DNA of 64,000 nt, taken from NCBI GenBank assembly GCA_022843845.1, contig JALHMW010000007.1, positions 1 through 64,000 of the forward strand, in the 5' to 3' direction. Each line of letters starts with the position of its first letter. Position 1 is the first letter of the stretch. A program made the position numbers and the translations under genes. The notes under the pieces were generated by a model. That model saw nothing but the letters and a program-made list of their open reading frames with translations, made no database searches and was not told the origin of the DNA. Of the stretch, positions 1 to 8,532 are shown piece after piece. The DNA is from Archangium sp. GTDB lineage: Bacteria; Myxococcota; Myxococcia; Myxococcales; Myxococcaceae.

Positions 1-54
1 GGCTCCGCGACGGCGGGTGGCTCGGCGACGGCAGGCGGCTCCGCAACGGCAGGC
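1..54 (+). repeat. In-frame 18-bp tandem repeat, three visible copies
   Basis: Three copies of an 18-base unit of the form ggctcngcgacggcnggc encode Gly-Ser-Ala-Thr-Ala-Gly. The array probably extends upstream of the window. Copy-number change would keep the reading frame. Confidence 0.75.
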
Positions 55-804
55 GGCAGCGCCGGCTTCGACGCCGGCTTCGTCGAGTCGGTCTACGGCC
101 ACAGCGCGTCGACGCTCTACGTACTCGATCCCGTCACCCGCGCCGTGCGCACCGTCGGCAACTTCACCTGCGCCTTCGACATCACCGATCTCGCCATCGA
201 CGGCGCCGGCAACGCGTTCATCGTCGCGCCATCAGGGCTCTACAGCCTCAACCTGCTCAACGCCGCGTGCACGCCCATCAACACCATGAACTCCTACCCG
301 AACTCGCTCTCGTTCGTGCCGCGCGGAACGCTCGACCCGAACAACGAGGTGCTCGTCGCCTACTCGGGCCGGTTCTACTACCGCATCAACACCACCACCG
401 GAGCCCTCACCCAGATCGGCTCGGGCCTGCCGATGGACTTCGAGTCATCGGGTGACATCGTCTCGGTGCAAGACGGCGGCACGTTCCTCACCGTCAAGAA
501 CATGTTCTCGAACCCGATGTGCGACGACTGTCTGCTGCAGGTGAACCCGGTGACGGGCGGCCTCGTTCGCAACTACGGGCCGATTCCGTACACGAACGTC
601 TTCGGCATCGCGTACTGGGGCGGCTCGGTCTACGGCTTCACGGCAGCAGGCCAGCTGTTCGAGATCGCGCCCAACGGCACCGGCATCATCACGCGGCCGA
701 TCACGATTCCCAACGCGCCTCCGGGGTTGGGGTTCAACGGCGCCGGTTCGAGCACCTCCGTGCCTGCGGTCTCGAAAGATGGCGGCGGCATCAGCATCGA
801 CTGA
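1..804 (+). CDS. C-terminal part of a propeller-like, probably exported protein (5' truncated)
   Basis: The frame is open from base 1 to a TGA at 802-804, so the window cuts off the N-terminus; 267 residues are visible. The first 20 are a Gly/Ser/Ala/Thr linker made of near-identical GSATAG units. The rest is rich in short beta-strand patterns (for example YVLDPVTRAVRTVG, then LLQVNPVTGGLVRNYG) with spaced Gly and Asp, as in beta-propeller or PQQ-like repeats. No catalytic motif is visible. A linker followed by such a domain is common in myxobacterial lipoproteins, so an outer-membrane or surface location is inferred; the signal peptide would lie outside the window. Function unknown. Confidence 0.7.
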   Translation, partial: GSATAGGSATAGGSATAGGSAGFDAGFVESVYGHSASTLYVLDPVTRAVRTVGNFTCAFDITDLAIDGAGNAFIVAPSGLYSLNLLNAACTPINTMNSYPNSLSFVPRGTLDPNNEVLVAYSGRFYYRINTTTGALTQIGSGLPMDFESSGDIVSVQDGGTFLTVKNMFSNPMCDDCLLQVNPVTGGLVRNYGPIPYTNVFGIAYWGGSVYGFTAAGQLFEIAPNGTGIITRPITIPNAPPGLGFNGAGSSTSVPAVSKDGGGISID

Positions 805-817
805 CTACGATTGGAGC

Positions 818-2239
818 GTGCGCTCCTGCTGGTTCCTTTCGCTGCTCGTCGGGACGGCCTGCGCCCGCAGCGCGGGTCCACCTGCGCTCGACACGCTCAT
901 CGGCCTCGAGGCACCGCTGCTCCCCGGGCCCGGCCTTCGCATCGCCATTCCCGGCCAGGTGTTTCAGGTGCCTGCAGAGATCGTGGTCGACGTCTCGCTG
1001 CCGATGACGCTGGTGACGACGGGGTGCCTCGACTCGCCGATGGTGGGCGCCGCCCGGGTGACGATCACCGACCCACTGGGCGCCGACGAGGTCTTTCCCG
1101 TGACTCGGCTCGCGGGGCTCACGGTCGCGGGCCGGCGGCTGGTGCCCATGCAGGCCGGGCTCGTCAATGGCGCCTCGTGCGTCGTGGTGCTCGGCACCGA
1201 GCTGCTCGTGTCGACGGCGCTCCAGCTCGACCCGTCGCGCCGCGTGCTGCGCTTCGTTTCGTCGCGCCCGAAGGAAGACTGGGTCGTCTGGGCTGAGCAG
1301 CTCGGCGGAGAGGTGCAGGTGCTCGAGCTCACGCGCCACCCGAAGCACGACTGGCCGCTCCTCGCAGCGCGCGTCACCCAGGGAGAGAACACGTTCACTG
1401 GTGCGTTCACCCTCTCGACCCGGGAGCGCGCGAGCCGGATCTTCGGAGCGCCCATGCGCCAGGCGGGGTTCACCACGACGGCTGAGCTGCTCCAGAAGCT
1501 CGAGCTGCCCAGAGAGCTGCTGCCGCTCGAGCTGTCGTCGTTTCAAGGCGTCGCGATGGACACGGTCGAGCTCTCGCCCGGCGTCGGCACCCGGGGCCTG
1601 TCGCTCTCGCTGGTGAAGGGCGCTCCGTCGCACGGGGTCGTCGGTCTCCTCGCGGCCGATGCATGGGGCCGCTTCGAGGTGACCATCGATGTCGGGGCAG
1701 GCGTGCTGCTGCTCCATCGCCCGCGGCTGCTCGCGGCAGGTCAGCGGTTCCAGTGCGCGCGAGGCACCCAGCCGCCCTCGGAGGACGCGTGCTTCGAGCT
1801 GCAGCAGGCCGGCGTGGGGAAAGGCCTGCTCGTCACCGCGACGATCTGGAGACCGCTCCTCGACGGTGGGCGGCTCTACCTCGACTTCGCTGGGGTGACG
1901 TCAGCCTGCCGCATCGGCTTCACCTTCGACGCCGGCGATCGCGGGCGCAACACGCAGCACGTCGTGCCGTGGTCCCGTCTGTTCGAAACGATGAAGCCTT
2001 GCGCAGAGGCACTCTCGGCTGCGCGCGAGGTGTCGCTGGCGCTCTTCGAAGACACGCCGCTGCGCGAGTGCCCGGGGGTCTGTGCCTTTGCGCAGAATCT
2101 CCGGACCGGCCAGGTCAGCTGCGAGTGCCAGCCAGGTCCGCTCGGGCTGCCGGCCGAAGCCGAGCGCCAGGTCCTGGAACGCCTGCGAGGCGCGCTGCAG
2201 CAAAAACAGGCGCCTGCCGCCGAGCCCGAAGACCCGTAG
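818..2239 (+). CDS. Lipoprotein-like protein with degenerate aspartyl-protease-like fold
   Basis: GTG at 818 is preferred over ATG at 779 because it starts directly with a short signal peptide (MRSCWFLSLLVGTAC) whose Cys could be lipidated, though the lipobox is weak. The predicted product has 473 residues. The body has two similar halves, as in pepsin/retropepsin-type proteins. VVDVSLPMTLVTTGC sits where a protease would have VVDTGxxxT, and GLLAADAWGRFEVTIDVGAGVLLL resembles the usual GLLGxDFLxxFxVTID strand. The catalytic DTG triplet is absent (DVS), so proteolysis is doubtful. Six Cys lie in the last 150 residues. It follows the upstream gene by 13 bases. The fold assignment is inference. 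Confidence 0.6.
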   Translation: MRSCWFLSLLVGTACARSAGPPALDTLIGLEAPLLPGPGLRIAIPGQVFQVPAEIVVDVSLPMTLVTTGCLDSPMVGAARVTITDPLGADEVFPVTRLAGLTVAGRRLVPMQAGLVNGASCVVVLGTELLVSTALQLDPSRRVLRFVSSRPKEDWVVWAEQLGGEVQVLELTRHPKHDWPLLAARVTQGENTFTGAFTLSTRERASRIFGAPMRQAGFTTTAELLQKLELPRELLPLELSSFQGVAMDTVELSPGVGTRGLSLSLVKGAPSHGVVGLLAADAWGRFEVTIDVGAGVLLLHRPRLLAAGQRFQCARGTQPPSEDACFELQQAGVGKGLLVTATIWRPLLDGGRLYLDFAGVTSACRIGFTFDAGDRGRNTQHVVPWSRLFETMKPCAEALSAAREVSLALFEDTPLRECPGVCAFAQNLRTGQVSCECQPGPLGLPAEAERQVLERLRGALQQKQAPAAEPEDP

Positions 2240-2350
2240 CCGCGAATCAGCAGCGATTTCAGTCGCTTGTGGTCTTGCGCGCCCGGCTGTTGCCGAGTGT
2301 CTTCTTCGTGTAATTCTCCACTCCTCTTCCAAGAATTCGAGGTCGTGCCG

Positions 2351-3409
2351 ATGCCGTCGGTGAACTCCGTTCGTACGAATCGCGTGTCGTCGCAGCAGGT
2401 GCAGTCCAACCCGTCGAGCGTCACCGTGCAGTCGGGTGACTCGCTCTCGAAGATCGCGTCGCGGCTCGGCGTGTCGACGCAGGCGCTGATCAGCGCGAAC
2501 TCGACGAAGTACCCGTCGCTGGCGACCAACCCGAACTCCATCAAGGTCGGGTGGACGTTGAACACGCCGGGTGCGGCGCCGACGCAGCCGACCCAGTCGA
2601 CGACCACGCAGGGCTGGGGGCCGTCGGTTGGCACGGCGACCGTTCAGCAGACGGGCACCACCACGCGGCCCAACGACTTCGGGAACAAGCTGGCCGCGGG
2701 TGGCGCGCAGTCGGTCGACCTGCGCATGAAGCAGCACCTCGAGGCCATCGAGAAGACGGGCGTCGGCGTGTACTACGGCGATCACTCGTCGATGAAGACG
2801 ATGACGCCGCAGGAGCGCAAGGACTGGGCGGCCGCGAACGCGAAGCCTGGCACCACGCCCAACACCAACTTCAAGGAGTCGTCCTGCATCAGCTGGGCGA
2901 TGGAGAACGTCGGCGCGGCCTACGCGGCGGCCGGCAAGACGGAGCGCTGGAGCGAGATCAAACGCATCGTCGGCTCACAGGGCTCGAAGGGCACCGACCT
3001 CGCCAAGGAGCTCCAGAAGGATGGTTGGCAGGCGGTGTACTGGAACCCCGACGCGAAGAAGCCGAACGACGGCAACGCGGAGCACAGCTTCTCGGCGCAC
3101 CAGGTCTCGAAGGGCAAGCCGTATTACGGCATCAAAATCGACGCGACGGTGCAGAACTACCGGCCCACCGAGGGCGGCGGCACCACGCAGGATCTGTCGG
3201 GCATCGACAAGCTCTCGAAGGTTCCCTTCTTCTTCGGGCTCGCCAAGGGCGGCATGCACACCTTCGTCGGCCGCAACGGCAACGTGAACGAGTTCCACTG
3301 GAACCACATGCCCGACTCGAAGACGGCGATCGAAGAGAAGCCGCTGAAGGACTGGGGCTGGAACTCGGGCGTCATCATGGTGCCGCCCGGCACGTGGCCG
3401 AAGGAGTAG
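2351..3409 (+). CDS. LysM-domain protein with candidate Cys/His hydrolase domain
   Basis: ATG at 2351 follows a GAGG-type ribosome site at 2339-2343 with good spacing; earlier in-frame starts would read through the intergenic region. The product has 352 residues. Residues about 20-75 form a LysM peptidoglycan-binding module (VTVQSGDSLSKIASRLGVS). The C-terminal 200 residues contain SSCISWAMENVG (Cys179) and GGMHTFVG (His303) followed by NEFHWN, a layout like papain/NlpC-type cysteine hydrolases. No signal peptide is visible, which is odd for a wall-binding protein; release by lysis or a dedicated secretion route is possible. The enzymatic role is inference; the LysM call is firm. Confidence 0.75.
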   Translation: MPSVNSVRTNRVSSQQVQSNPSSVTVQSGDSLSKIASRLGVSTQALISANSTKYPSLATNPNSIKVGWTLNTPGAAPTQPTQSTTTQGWGPSVGTATVQQTGTTTRPNDFGNKLAAGGAQSVDLRMKQHLEAIEKTGVGVYYGDHSSMKTMTPQERKDWAAANAKPGTTPNTNFKESSCISWAMENVGAAYAAAGKTERWSEIKRIVGSQGSKGTDLAKELQKDGWQAVYWNPDAKKPNDGNAEHSFSAHQVSKGKPYYGIKIDATVQNYRPTEGGGTTQDLSGIDKLSKVPFFFGLAKGGMHTFVGRNGNVNEFHWNHMPDSKTAIEEKPLKDWGWNSGVIMVPPGTWPKE

Positions 3410-3427
3410 CTGAGTCTCCGGCCGAGC

Positions 3428-4801
3428 CTACGGCGCGACCCAGATCGCGTTCGAGAGCACCCACGGGCGCTCGTTGCGAATGAAGTCGTTCCGCTTTCCG
3501 ATGAAGGGCTTGAGGTGCGTCGGCACGATGCGCACCTCGGCCCGGTAGACACCTGGCGTCGTCGGGGTGAAGCGCAGGGTCGGCTCGGTCGTCGACGCCA
3601 CTTCGTCCCAGCCGCCTTCCTTCGCGACCCAGAGCTTCGTGGTGATCGTCGGCGCAGGAGCTGACGGGTCGAGGTCTCGCACCTGCGGCGTCTTGACCTC
3701 GAGGATGGCGCCCGAGGAGATCAACGCCGTCTCGCCGATCTCCTTCGTCACCGCGCCTTCAGCCGCGAAGAAGTCGAAGCCGACCGGGCTCCCGAGGAAG
3801 TCGAAGGTGCCGTACAGCCGCCGCGCGCGCAGGGCCTCTTTGAGCGAGCGATCGTCGAACGAGCCCTCGGCGTTGGGCCGCACCAACAGGTGGTTCGAGA
3901 ACATGCTCATCATGCGGCGGTAGCTGTCGATGCGCTCCCCGTCCTGCAGCTTCTGGCGGAAGGTGTTGCGGTGGCAGTCGGTGCCCATGGTGGTGACGCG
4001 CTTCACGCCACGCGCGAGCACGGTGCCCCACGTCGCAAAGTACGTCGGGTCGTCGAGCGTGAAGGCCGTGAAGAACGCGTCGGGGTGCGGCAGGCCGTCG
4101 AAGTCGCCCAGCTCGACCTTCCCGAACACCAGCTCGGCCGCGATGCCGATATTCTGAAGGCTGTTGCGGTGCAGGTTGTACATCTCGAAGCCATCGAGCG
4201 GCATCGAGACGAGCTGCTCCGGCGTCCAGTCCTCCGTGTGCGGCACCAGCGAGACGGCGCCAGCGTCTTGCGCCGCGCGGATCGCGGAGTCTTCCATGCT
4301 CCCGTAGAGCGCACGGTTGGCCAGGTGGTTCTCGAGGCCGACGGGCATCGTCGCGGTCTCGGTGCCGGCCATGATGAGGATGGGCTCGGTGTTGGCGCAC
4401 GCGAGGCGGTTGGCGGTGGGCGCAGCGCCGTGGTTCACCAGCGTGTCGCCCTCGTTCGCGCGGTAGAGCAGCACGTCGGGAAACTCGTTGTCCCTGAAGT
4501 TGTCGCCGTGATCGGTGAGGAAGACGAAGTCCTGCTTCGCGGCGCAGACGTCGCGGCGGAAGTCGGTGAGGCAGTCTTGATCGTGCACGCCCGCGTCGGT
4601 GATGGGCTGGCCGTCACACGCGTCGTGGGAGAACACCGAGTGCGCGTGCACCAGCCCGCGGCGATCGAGGAAGCCGCGTGACGTCGGGCCGCGCTCGGTG
4701 CGGTAGACGATGCCGGGCGACCACCTCGGCGCAGGCGGCTCGATCTTCGTCGGCGCCGAGCAGGCGAGACCCAGGAGGCTCAGGAACAGAGCGTGACGCA
4801 T
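3428..4801 (-). CDS. PHP-domain metallophosphoesterase-like lipoprotein
   Basis: The product has 457 residues and begins MRHALFLSLLGLACS, a lipoprotein-type signal with Cys14 (the -3 position is Gly, so the lipobox is imperfect). Metal-binding motifs of the PHP (polymerase and histidinol phosphatase) superfamily are visible: HAHSVFSHDAC near residue 45, LTDHGDN near 95, NLHRN near 205, and GTDCHRN near 275. PHP domains are usually cytoplasmic phosphoesterases or peptidases with two or three metals; here the signal puts it in the envelope. Longer in-frame starts exist upstream, but they overlap the next gene and lack a signal. The ATG lies 32 bases after the YkgJ-like gene on the same strand, so the two may be co-transcribed. 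Substrate unknown. Confidence 0.75.
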   Translation of the reverse strand: MRHALFLSLLGLACSAPTKIEPPAPRWSPGIVYRTERGPTSRGFLDRRGLVHAHSVFSHDACDGQPITDAGVHDQDCLTDFRRDVCAAKQDFVFLTDHGDNFRDNEFPDVLLYRANEGDTLVNHGAAPTANRLACANTEPILIMAGTETATMPVGLENHLANRALYGSMEDSAIRAAQDAGAVSLVPHTEDWTPEQLVSMPLDGFEMYNLHRNSLQNIGIAAELVFGKVELGDFDGLPHPDAFFTAFTLDDPTYFATWGTVLARGVKRVTTMGTDCHRNTFRQKLQDGERIDSYRRMMSMFSNHLLVRPNAEGSFDDRSLKEALRARRLYGTFDFLGSPVGFDFFAAEGAVTKEIGETALISSGAILEVKTPQVRDLDPSAPAPTITTKLWVAKEGGWDEVASTTEPTLRFTPTTPGVYRAEVRIVPTHLKPFIGKRNDFIRNERPWVLSNAIWVAP

Positions 4802-4833
4802 GAGCGGTGGAAGACCACGCCTGCGGCCAGGCA

Positions 4834-5373
4834 TCAACCCCGTGACGCACCGAGCGCCGCAGCGTGCCATTCGGGGAGCGGCTTCGGCTGCGCCTCTTCC
4901 TGCCACTCGACGTTGGCGCCCTCGAGCTGGTGGAGCAGATCGTTCGTCGCGAAGGTTGGCTGCGTGCTCGGCCCGCTCACGCGATGACAGAAGAACGTGC
5001 GGCAGCCGAAGGGCCGGTCTTCGTAGACGGTGCAGCGCAGCCCACTGACGTCGAGAAAGGGGCAGCCACCGTCGGCTCGGAGTGGAGGCAGCGGTCGCGC
5101 GTCGCGCTTGAGGCGCTCGAGGAGCACCGCCCACTCACTCGGCCACAGCCAGGGCGGCCGGCCGGTCTTCGTCAGCTGGCAGCACTCGGCGGTCGAGGGG
5201 CACGACCACGGCCGGTACGTCTCGGACGCTTTCCGGAGCACCTCGCGGGTCTCTGCGAGCGCATGTTTTCGGCGCACCGGCTCGGGGACCTCGGCGTCGT
5301 CGTCGGTGAACTTCACATGCACACGATGGACGTCATCGGGTGTCAGTGGAAGCGAATGTGCATCGTGGCTCAC
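4834..5373 (-). CDS. YkgJ-family cysteine cluster protein
   Basis: The product has 179 residues and starts at GTG (5371-5373). It carries the family's cysteine set: CPSTAECCQL (residues about 58-67), CPFLD followed by LRCTVYEDRPFGCRTFFC (about 104-130). These Cys residues are thought to bind metal, possibly an Fe-S or zinc centre, in YkgJ/Fli-type cluster proteins of uncertain function. It is divergent from the B-box membrane protein at 5423; the 49 bases between them must hold both promoters. It precedes the PHP lipoprotein on the same strand. Confidence 0.85.
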   Translation of the reverse strand: MSHDAHSLPLTPDDVHRVHVKFTDDDAEVPEPVRRKHALAETREVLRKASETYRPWSCPSTAECCQLTKTGRPPWLWPSEWAVLLERLKRDARPLPPLRADGGCPFLDVSGLRCTVYEDRPFGCRTFFCHRVSGPSTQPTFATNDLLHQLEGANVEWQEEAQPKPLPEWHAAALGASRG

Positions 5374-5422
5374 GACGCGCGGGCTAGCGTCGTGCGCCGA
5401 AACACCCGGGAGGAGTCTTCAC

Positions 5423-6439
5423 GTGCTTTCGCCACAACCAGCGCCTGCAGGGGCGATGTGCGCCGTTCATCAGGACGCCGCCGCCGACACCGTCTGCACC
5501 CGGTGCGGCAACTTCATGTGCGCCACGTGCTCCGACAAGCGAACCGGCACGCTCTGCCCGGCCTGCCGTCAGTCGCTCGGCACCTGGCCCTACAGCCGTG
5601 AGGACTACGACTTCTCGCGCGTGTGGAACTCGGTGTTCGAGGCGTGGCGCCGCGACATCGTGCTGCTGGGCGTCGCGGGCATGGTGATGATGGGCCTGTC
5701 GTTCGCGGGTCAGCTCGTGATGCAGGTGTTCTCGGTGGTCGGCCAGATGATGCTCGTCGGTGGCGGAGGGAAGAACCCCGCGCCAGCCATCATCGTGATG
5801 GTGGTCGGCTTCATCATCGGCTTCATCGTGACGATCATCGTGCAGGGCATCGGCGTCATGGGCCTCATTCGGGTGGGCATCGACTCGCTGCTCGGTCGCA
5901 AGGTCGAGATTCCCCGCATGTTCTCGCAGGCGAAGAAGGTGTGGCGCTACACGGCGCTTCAGCTGTCGCTCGCGTTCGGCGTGGGGGTGCCCCTCATGGC
6001 GGGCTTCGCGCTGTTGTTCGCGGTGGCGGTCCTCGCGGGTGGCGGCGGCTTCAGCGAGAGCGGCCTGAAAGAGGCCTTCAGGGGGCCGGCGCCGTACATC
6101 GTGCTCGGGCTCGGCAGCCTCGGGCTCACCGTCGCGATGATGTGGGTCCTGATTCCGCTGACGTTCGCGCAGTTCGAGCTGGTGTACGCCGGCTGCGACA
6201 CGATGGAGGCGCTGCGCCGCGGCTGGGCGCTCGGTCACGGCCACCGGCTCCCCACCGTGGGCTATCTGTTCGTCGCCAGCATGGTGGTGATGCTTCTGGC
6301 CGTCGCTGGAATGCTCGCGCTGTGTGTGGGGCTGCTCATCGCCGTCCCCATCGGCTACGCGCTCTTCTTCATGGTGCAGGCGGGGCTGTACCTCGCGCTG
6401 CGCAACGGCTCGGGGCTGCCGCCGCCGGTCGAGAGCTGA
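5423..6439 (+). CDS. B-box zinc-finger membrane protein
   Basis: GTG at 5423 is placed by a strong ribosome site, GGGAGGAG at 5408-5415, seven bases upstream. The product has 338 residues. Residues about 13-43 (CAVHQ...CTRCGNFMCATC...CPAC) match a B-box-type zinc finger: Cys/His pairs that in bacteria often sit at the N-terminus of membrane proteins. About six hydrophobic segments follow from residue 75 on (GVAGMVMMGLSF, IIVMVVGFIIGFIVTIIV, VGYLFVASMVVMLLAVAGML). The membrane part looks like the glycerophosphoryl-diester-phosphodiesterase-like/DUF975 type of integral membrane domain. Transport or envelope function cannot be named. Confidence 0.75.
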   Translation: MLSPQPAPAGAMCAVHQDAAADTVCTRCGNFMCATCSDKRTGTLCPACRQSLGTWPYSREDYDFSRVWNSVFEAWRRDIVLLGVAGMVMMGLSFAGQLVMQVFSVVGQMMLVGGGGKNPAPAIIVMVVGFIIGFIVTIIVQGIGVMGLIRVGIDSLLGRKVEIPRMFSQAKKVWRYTALQLSLAFGVGVPLMAGFALLFAVAVLAGGGGFSESGLKEAFRGPAPYIVLGLGSLGLTVAMMWVLIPLTFAQFELVYAGCDTMEALRRGWALGHGHRLPTVGYLFVASMVVMLLAVAGMLALCVGLLIAVPIGYALFFMVQAGLYLALRNGSGLPPPVES

Positions 6440-6448
6440 GCTGCCGGC

Positions 6449-7618
6449 TCACAACACCCGGAGCACGAAGCACTTGAGGTAGCGCGTCTCCCGCAGCCCG
6501 AGCAGCACGGGGTGATCTCTCCCTGCGCCGCGCTTCTCGATGATCTGCACACGGCGCTTCGAGTCAGCCGCGGCGCTGTCGAGCATCTCTTCGAATTTCG
6601 TCTCGTCGATGTGGTGCGTGCAGCTGGCGGTGATGAGCGTGCCGCCCGGGTTGAGCAGCTGCATCGCGCGCAGGTTGATCTCTTTGTAGCCACGCGTGGC
6701 CGCGGCGATGGCGTCTTTGTTCTTCGCGAACGAGGGCGGATCGAGGACGACCGTGTCGAAGCGCTTCCCCTCGTCGAGCGTGTCACGCAGGTAGTCGAAG
6801 GCGTTCGCGCAGACCGTCTCGACGTTGGTGAACTTGTTGCGCTCGGCGTTCTTGGTGATCTGCGCGCAGGCGCTCTCGCTGATCTCGACGGCGGTGACCT
6901 TCGTGGCCTTGAGCGCGAGCTGGAGCGCGAAGGCTCCGGCGTAGCTGAAACAGTCGAGCGCCTCGCCAGTGCCGTAGTCGGCCGCGCGCACGTGGTTGTC
7001 ACGTTGGTCGAGGAACGCGCCGGTCTTCTGACCGTGGAGGAGATCGACCTCCATGACCACGTGCCCCTCGCGGTAGGTGACGACGGGCGGCAGCTCTCCG
7101 GTGAGCACGCCCTTCTCAGGCTCGAGGCCTTCGAGGTGGCGCACGTTCGCGTCGGAGCGGTTGACGATCGCCTTCGGGTTGAAGTGCTTCGTCAGCAGGT
7201 CGACGAAGAGCTCCTTGCGGCGCTCGGTGCCGGCGTGGAGGAACTGCACCGAGAGGTAGTCACCGAACCGGTCGACGACGAGCCCGGGGATCTGATCGGC
7301 CTCGCCATGCACCACGCGGTAGCAGGTGTCGTCGGGGTACTCGCGCTTGCGCAGGGCGATCGCCGCTTCGAGGCGTCTGCCGAAGAGATCGGCGTCGATG
7401 GGCTGATCGTCCCACGCGAGCCAGCGCAGCGAGATCTTCGAGGCCTTCGAATAGAGCGCCTGGCCCATGAACCAACCGCGGGTGTCCTCGACGCGAACGA
7501 CGTCTCCGCCCTGAACGTCGGGGCCGACCGACTCGACGTCAGCGGCGTAGATCCACGGGTGGCCGTTCTTCCAGCGATCGACACCCTTCTTCGTGACGCA
7601 GGCAGTTCCGGCTTTCAT
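6449..7618 (-). CDS. rlmI: Class I SAM-dependent rRNA large-subunit methyltransferase (RlmI family)
   Basis: The product has 389 residues, close to E. coli RlmI (YccW, about 396), which makes m5C1962 in 23S rRNA. The N-terminal part is PUA-like (KKGVDRWKNGHPWIY...). A central linker (VVHGEADQIPGLVVDRFGDYLSVQ) is characteristic of the family. The Rossmann methyltransferase domain follows, with ALDCFSYAGAFALQLA (SAM motif I), TAVEISESA and the motif IV DPPSFAKNKD; the C-terminus carries LITASCTHH, the usual site of the catalytic Cys. It converges with the upstream plus-strand gene and is followed at once by the MBL hydrolase gene on the same strand (14 bases). Confidence 0.9.
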   Translation of the reverse strand: MKAGTACVTKKGVDRWKNGHPWIYAADVESVGPDVQGGDVVRVEDTRGWFMGQALYSKASKISLRWLAWDDQPIDADLFGRRLEAAIALRKREYPDDTCYRVVHGEADQIPGLVVDRFGDYLSVQFLHAGTERRKELFVDLLTKHFNPKAIVNRSDANVRHLEGLEPEKGVLTGELPPVVTYREGHVVMEVDLLHGQKTGAFLDQRDNHVRAADYGTGEALDCFSYAGAFALQLALKATKVTAVEISESACAQITKNAERNKFTNVETVCANAFDYLRDTLDEGKRFDTVVLDPPSFAKNKDAIAAATRGYKEINLRAMQLLNPGGTLITASCTHHIDETKFEEMLDSAAADSKRRVQIIEKRGAGRDHPVLLGLRETRYLKCFVLRVL

Positions 7619-7631
7619 GCAGAGGCCTTCA

Positions 7632-8483
7632 TCACAACGGGACGATGCGGTCGACCACCACCTGCCCGTGCCCGTCGTCCGTCACGGTGCACATGGCCAC
7701 CGCAGGGTCGTGCTCGAGGAACAGGAACCAGCCCTCTTCGACCGCCTGGGCGAGGAGCTGCTTCTTCTCTTCGATGACGGTGAGTGGGTAGAGATCGTAC
7801 GCCGAGACCCAGGCCGGCTTGAGGTGCGCGGTGGTGGGGATGAGATCGCCGCAGAAGATGATCGTCTGATCGCCGGCCTCGAGCTTCACGAGCTGCAGGC
7901 CGACCGTGTGGCCTTCGGAGACGAACAGGTTCACGCCCGAATACAGCTCGGTGCCGCCCTCGAGCAGGTGCAGCTGACCGCTCTTCTCGAGCAGCGCGAA
8001 GTCGTCAGGGCGAAAGCTGCCGCGATCCTTGTCGGTGGCCTGGTGCGCCCATTTCCAGTGTCTGCGTTGCAGGTGGTAGGTCGCGTTGGGAAAGCTGAGG
8101 CGCAGCTGGCCGCCTTCGTCGCGCACCGTGCCGCCGGCGTGATCGAAGTGCAGGTGGGTGAGCACCACGTCGGTGATGTCGTCACGGGTCAGTCCGGCGC
8201 GCTGCAGCTCGGCGTCGATGCCCATGCCCTCGTGCGAGATGCCGTAGAGATCGCGGTGGCGGCCGTCCCAGCGGGAGCCGATGCCGTCGTCGACGAGGAT
8301 CTTCCGCTTGCCGTCGACCACCAGCATGCAGCGCAGCGCGAGGTTGATGCGATTGCGCGCGTCGGCGGGGAAGTGACGCTCCCAGAGCGGGCGGGGGACG
8401 ACGCCGAACATCGCGCCGCCATCGAGGGCGACGGTGCCGTCGCGCACTTCGTGGATGCGCAGGTGACCCAGCTCGAAAGGCAT
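7632..8483 (-). CDS. MBL-fold metallo-hydrolase
   Basis: The product has 283 residues from ATG at 8483 (MPFELGHLRIHEVRDG). The metallo-beta-lactamase signature THLHFDHAGG is at about residues 109-118. Further metal ligands appear as SEGHTVG and CGDLIPT, with a final His in FLEHDP. The overall layout resembles AHL-lactonase/glyoxalase-II-like single-domain hydrolases. The substrate cannot be told from sequence. It is transcribed divergently from the tail-anchored protein at 8533 and lies 14 bases upstream of rlmI, so both may be on one mRNA. Confidence 0.88.
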   Translation of the reverse strand: MPFELGHLRIHEVRDGTVALDGGAMFGVVPRPLWERHFPADARNRINLALRCMLVVDGKRKILVDDGIGSRWDGRHRDLYGISHEGMGIDAELQRAGLTRDDITDVVLTHLHFDHAGGTVRDEGGQLRLSFPNATYHLQRRHWKWAHQATDKDRGSFRPDDFALLEKSGQLHLLEGGTELYSGVNLFVSEGHTVGLQLVKLEAGDQTIIFCGDLIPTTAHLKPAWVSAYDLYPLTVIEEKKQLLAQAVEEGWFLFLEHDPAVAMCTVTDDGHGQVVVDRIVPL

Positions 8484-8532
8484 GACGTGAGTTTCGCACG
8501 AACCACAGCCGCCGGCGTGAGAGAGTCGCGAC

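Noticed and set aside
6420-6450. Bidirectional terminator at the convergent junction after the B-box gene
   Set aside because: GCCGG and CCGGC could pair across the stops but the stem is five bases and no T-run follows.
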